Assembly: GCA_022497145.1 (NCBI GenBank) | Contig: MU385958.1 | Location: 37,767-101,766 of the forward strand | Origin: Rostrohypoxylon terebratum | Taxonomy: Eukaryota; Ascomycota; Sordariomycetes; Xylariales; Hypoxylaceae | Direction: 5' to 3' | DNA: 64,000 nt | Part shown: positions 62,098 to 64,000 of the stretch, one piece after another | How positions within the stretch are numbered: the first letter of the stretch is position 1 | Layout: the number at the start of each line of letters is the position of its first letter | Notes under the pieces: generated by a model | Seen by the model: the letters and a program-made list of their open reading frames with translations, nothing else | Told to the model about the DNA's origin: nothing | Databases searched by the model: none | Made by a program: the position numbers and the translations under genes

Positions 62098-64000
62098 GGC
62101 AGCCATCCACTAATATACCAATACCTACTAAGCAATAAGCGAGATCGGGTTCCAAAAGACCAATCGCAGTTCCTTAATAATGGTTCTGAAAATCCCAGAG
62201 CTTCTCGAATGCGAATACAGAGGGATTATATTCACCTAGTAGCAATGGATAGTGGAGCACAAAAAGCCTTGAGCTCTCTCGCCCTGCTCCCCTCCCACAT
62301 CGATACCCGACTATTACTAGTATACGACAATACAATAGCATTACAATGCCACAATTGGCCATTTCGAGTATTCGACACGTACGTCCATGTGATGTTTGCA
62401 CTTACCCAAGTATTCCCTTCTAGTTCCCCCACTTTCTAGGAACCTAGATAGGTACCTAGGTAGGTATATTGGAAGTCAGGCTTCCCTCTTCATCCGTGAA
62501 GTTCGGCTAGTCAATCAAGTCACTCATCAACCTCATATCCTTCATGTTTTATCGGTCTTTGCCATCACTTCGAAGACGGATGATCAGGCCATATAATACA
62601 GTCTTGCATCCCGCAAGATCCCGTGGAGGAGTGGCTACACGGTCTTTTCCATGCTTTTAGGTTTGTATCGTGACGGGACCTATTACCCGGTTTCGATGAC
62701 TACTGTACGCACTGGAAGCCGTCAGAATCCGGCTCAGTGGTCGTTCAACTCATAGAAAGGTCTAGTATTGTTCCACGCCTACAGTATACTAGGCAAGAAT
62801 GAGTGAAGTCCTTATTTAACCCTAGGCTTCACCCCCCTAAAGACTATAGTAGCGGTTTGGTTAGAATCTTCCCCTGAAAGTAGTCAGCTACCAGAGTAAC
62901 CAGACGGCAAAGAGTGGTATAAGGCTTGTTGCGGAACAGCATCATCATTTTCCAGGGCTTTAGGTTCGCGCCGGTAGGGGTTTGCTAATCTTGCATTACA
63001 ATATAAGTACTCAGACATCTCGAAATACGGGCTTATCATAAAATATACCCCTAGAGGTTCGTTCTGGTAACCTAGTGCTCGATTGAACAATGAACACAAG
63101 ATTAGTATATTTATGAATATAAAGACTGAACACGGAGTAACCTAGTCATGAACGACAACCGTTAATGACATTTGATTCTCTTATCTATGTAGATACCTTG
63201 TTATTAATACTTCCTAGCTTTTCCAGTTTATTATATTCGACGATACTGACTAGGTAGGTAAACATTCATCGACTACCGAATATTGCAACTGGATAAGACG
63301 GGGCAAGAGAACAAACCACGCTGACTAAGTATACTACAAAAATGTCAAAAATGAATGTCACACAAGCATCTCTTTTAAAATGAAACCTCGATGACCTTAA
63401 AACCATCATAGTTTAATTTAACAGCTGAATAGCATTTGGTCATGGCACATCCAACTCAAAGAAAGAGATATTTGGCGACATCCCAATCGGTACCTAGGCG
63501 TAGTACGTGGATAGGTTGAGGTATCTTGGGGAGCATTGGAGGATTCACGCAAGTGCAATGGAAATCCGATTACAGCCGTAAAACTTTGTGACTATTATGT
63601 AGCACATTATGAACCGACCTCTGAAGTGAACTATTACAGCAGATATCACTAGAGAATATTCCAATTATGCAGATTCCCCAAGATGTACCTAGAAATGGTT
63701 CACTGATAGAAACCAAAAAAATCCTCCCGAGGCTTCGAACAAGGTATTTACTTGTCCACTTGAGAAAGTACTCTGAGGATATTACCAAACACGACATCAA
63801 TGGATATTAGGCTTTACAGCTTCCTATAGTCTTCGAAGAATTTTTGAAGTTAAAATTCGATTGGATATGACCCTGGGGGAAACTACAGTGGCAATTACCA
63901 AGGCTATCTGTTACGGTCCAGCTGCGGGGTAACACATATAATACAGAATTGGGGAACAATGACCAGTTGGTCATTGGGAAGCTTTTAGCTTCATGGCGCA
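62098..64000. other. gene-free right end
   Basis: About 1.9 kb with no supported gene. Open frames (62174-62439 on both strands, 62884-63099, 63570-63800) show no protein features. TAGGTACCTAGGTAGGTA lies at 62450-62467 and a shorter TAGGTAGGTA at 63252-63261. The region is AT-rich in its second half. Confidence 0.5.

Noticed and set aside
1..64000. tRNA, rRNA or snoRNA genes
   Set aside because: A visual scan for T-loop-like GGTTCGAATCC/GGTTCAAATCC with a matching acceptor stem found none that fold convincingly. A tRNAscan-SE or Infernal run would be needed to exclude them.

Overview
This is a window of nuclear DNA from a filamentous ascomycete, most likely Pezizomycotina and probably a sordariomycete. 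Genes are interrupted by short (about 50-150 bp) GT-AG introns with CTAAC-like branch points. Protein families are typical of moulds: Zn2Cys6 regulators, F-box proteins, SHS/JEN-type transporters, CorA-like giant membrane proteins and a BRCT-Myb Rap1. Telomere-type TTAGGG tracts are scattered in intergenic DNA. Exon models were built by hand from splice signals and reading-frame continuity; where given, exon lengths sum to whole codons.

Layout. 1-248: 5' end of an MpaB-like membrane oxygenase gene running off the left edge. 1-11.4 kb: secreted GH3 beta-glucosidase (minus), a Ser/Thr-rich surface protein (minus), a nitrilase-superfamily amidohydrolase (plus) and the MET10 sulfite reductase flavoprotein subunit (plus). 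11.9-16.8 kb: a ten-exon, 1441-residue protein with a CorA-like C-terminal membrane domain (minus). 16.8-19.2 kb: gene-poor AT-rich DNA.

19.2-35 kb is the most interesting region: eight adjacent genes that look like a catabolic cluster for a polycarboxylic (possibly pyrone or aromatic-derived) acid. They are a close LigI (2-pyrone-4,6-dicarboxylate hydrolase) relative, a Zn2Cys6 regulator, a class II aldolase/adducin enzyme, a zinc-type quinone oxidoreductase, a JEN/SHS-like carboxylate transporter, a second amidohydrolase, a DUF1932 NAD-binding dehydrogenase with a GC-AG intron, and a TcuA-like FAD tricarballylate-type dehydrogenase. Telomere-like tracts lie at its left flank (19.17 kb), inside it (23.9 kb) and before its last gene (32.5 kb). 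A frameshifted remnant of a PTH11/rhodopsin-type membrane protein follows at 35.2 kb.

36-45.8 kb: F-box protein, an orphan 243-residue protein, an 891 bp inverted-repeat element flanked by TA, a bicupin oxalate decarboxylase, and a four-TM protein. 47.4-53 kb: a Pro/Gln/Gly-rich low-complexity protein, an orphan with a coding 12-bp minisatellite, and a second F-box-like protein. 53.6-62.1 kb is conserved housekeeping: RAP1 (telomere protein, with a TTAGGG-type tract a few bases before its start codon), the palmitoyltransferase SWF1, and a divergent mitochondrial pair (EngB/MRX8-type GTPase and the ATP-synthase assembly factor FMC1). 62.1-64 kb shows no gene.

No tRNA, rRNA or CRISPR array was recognised.
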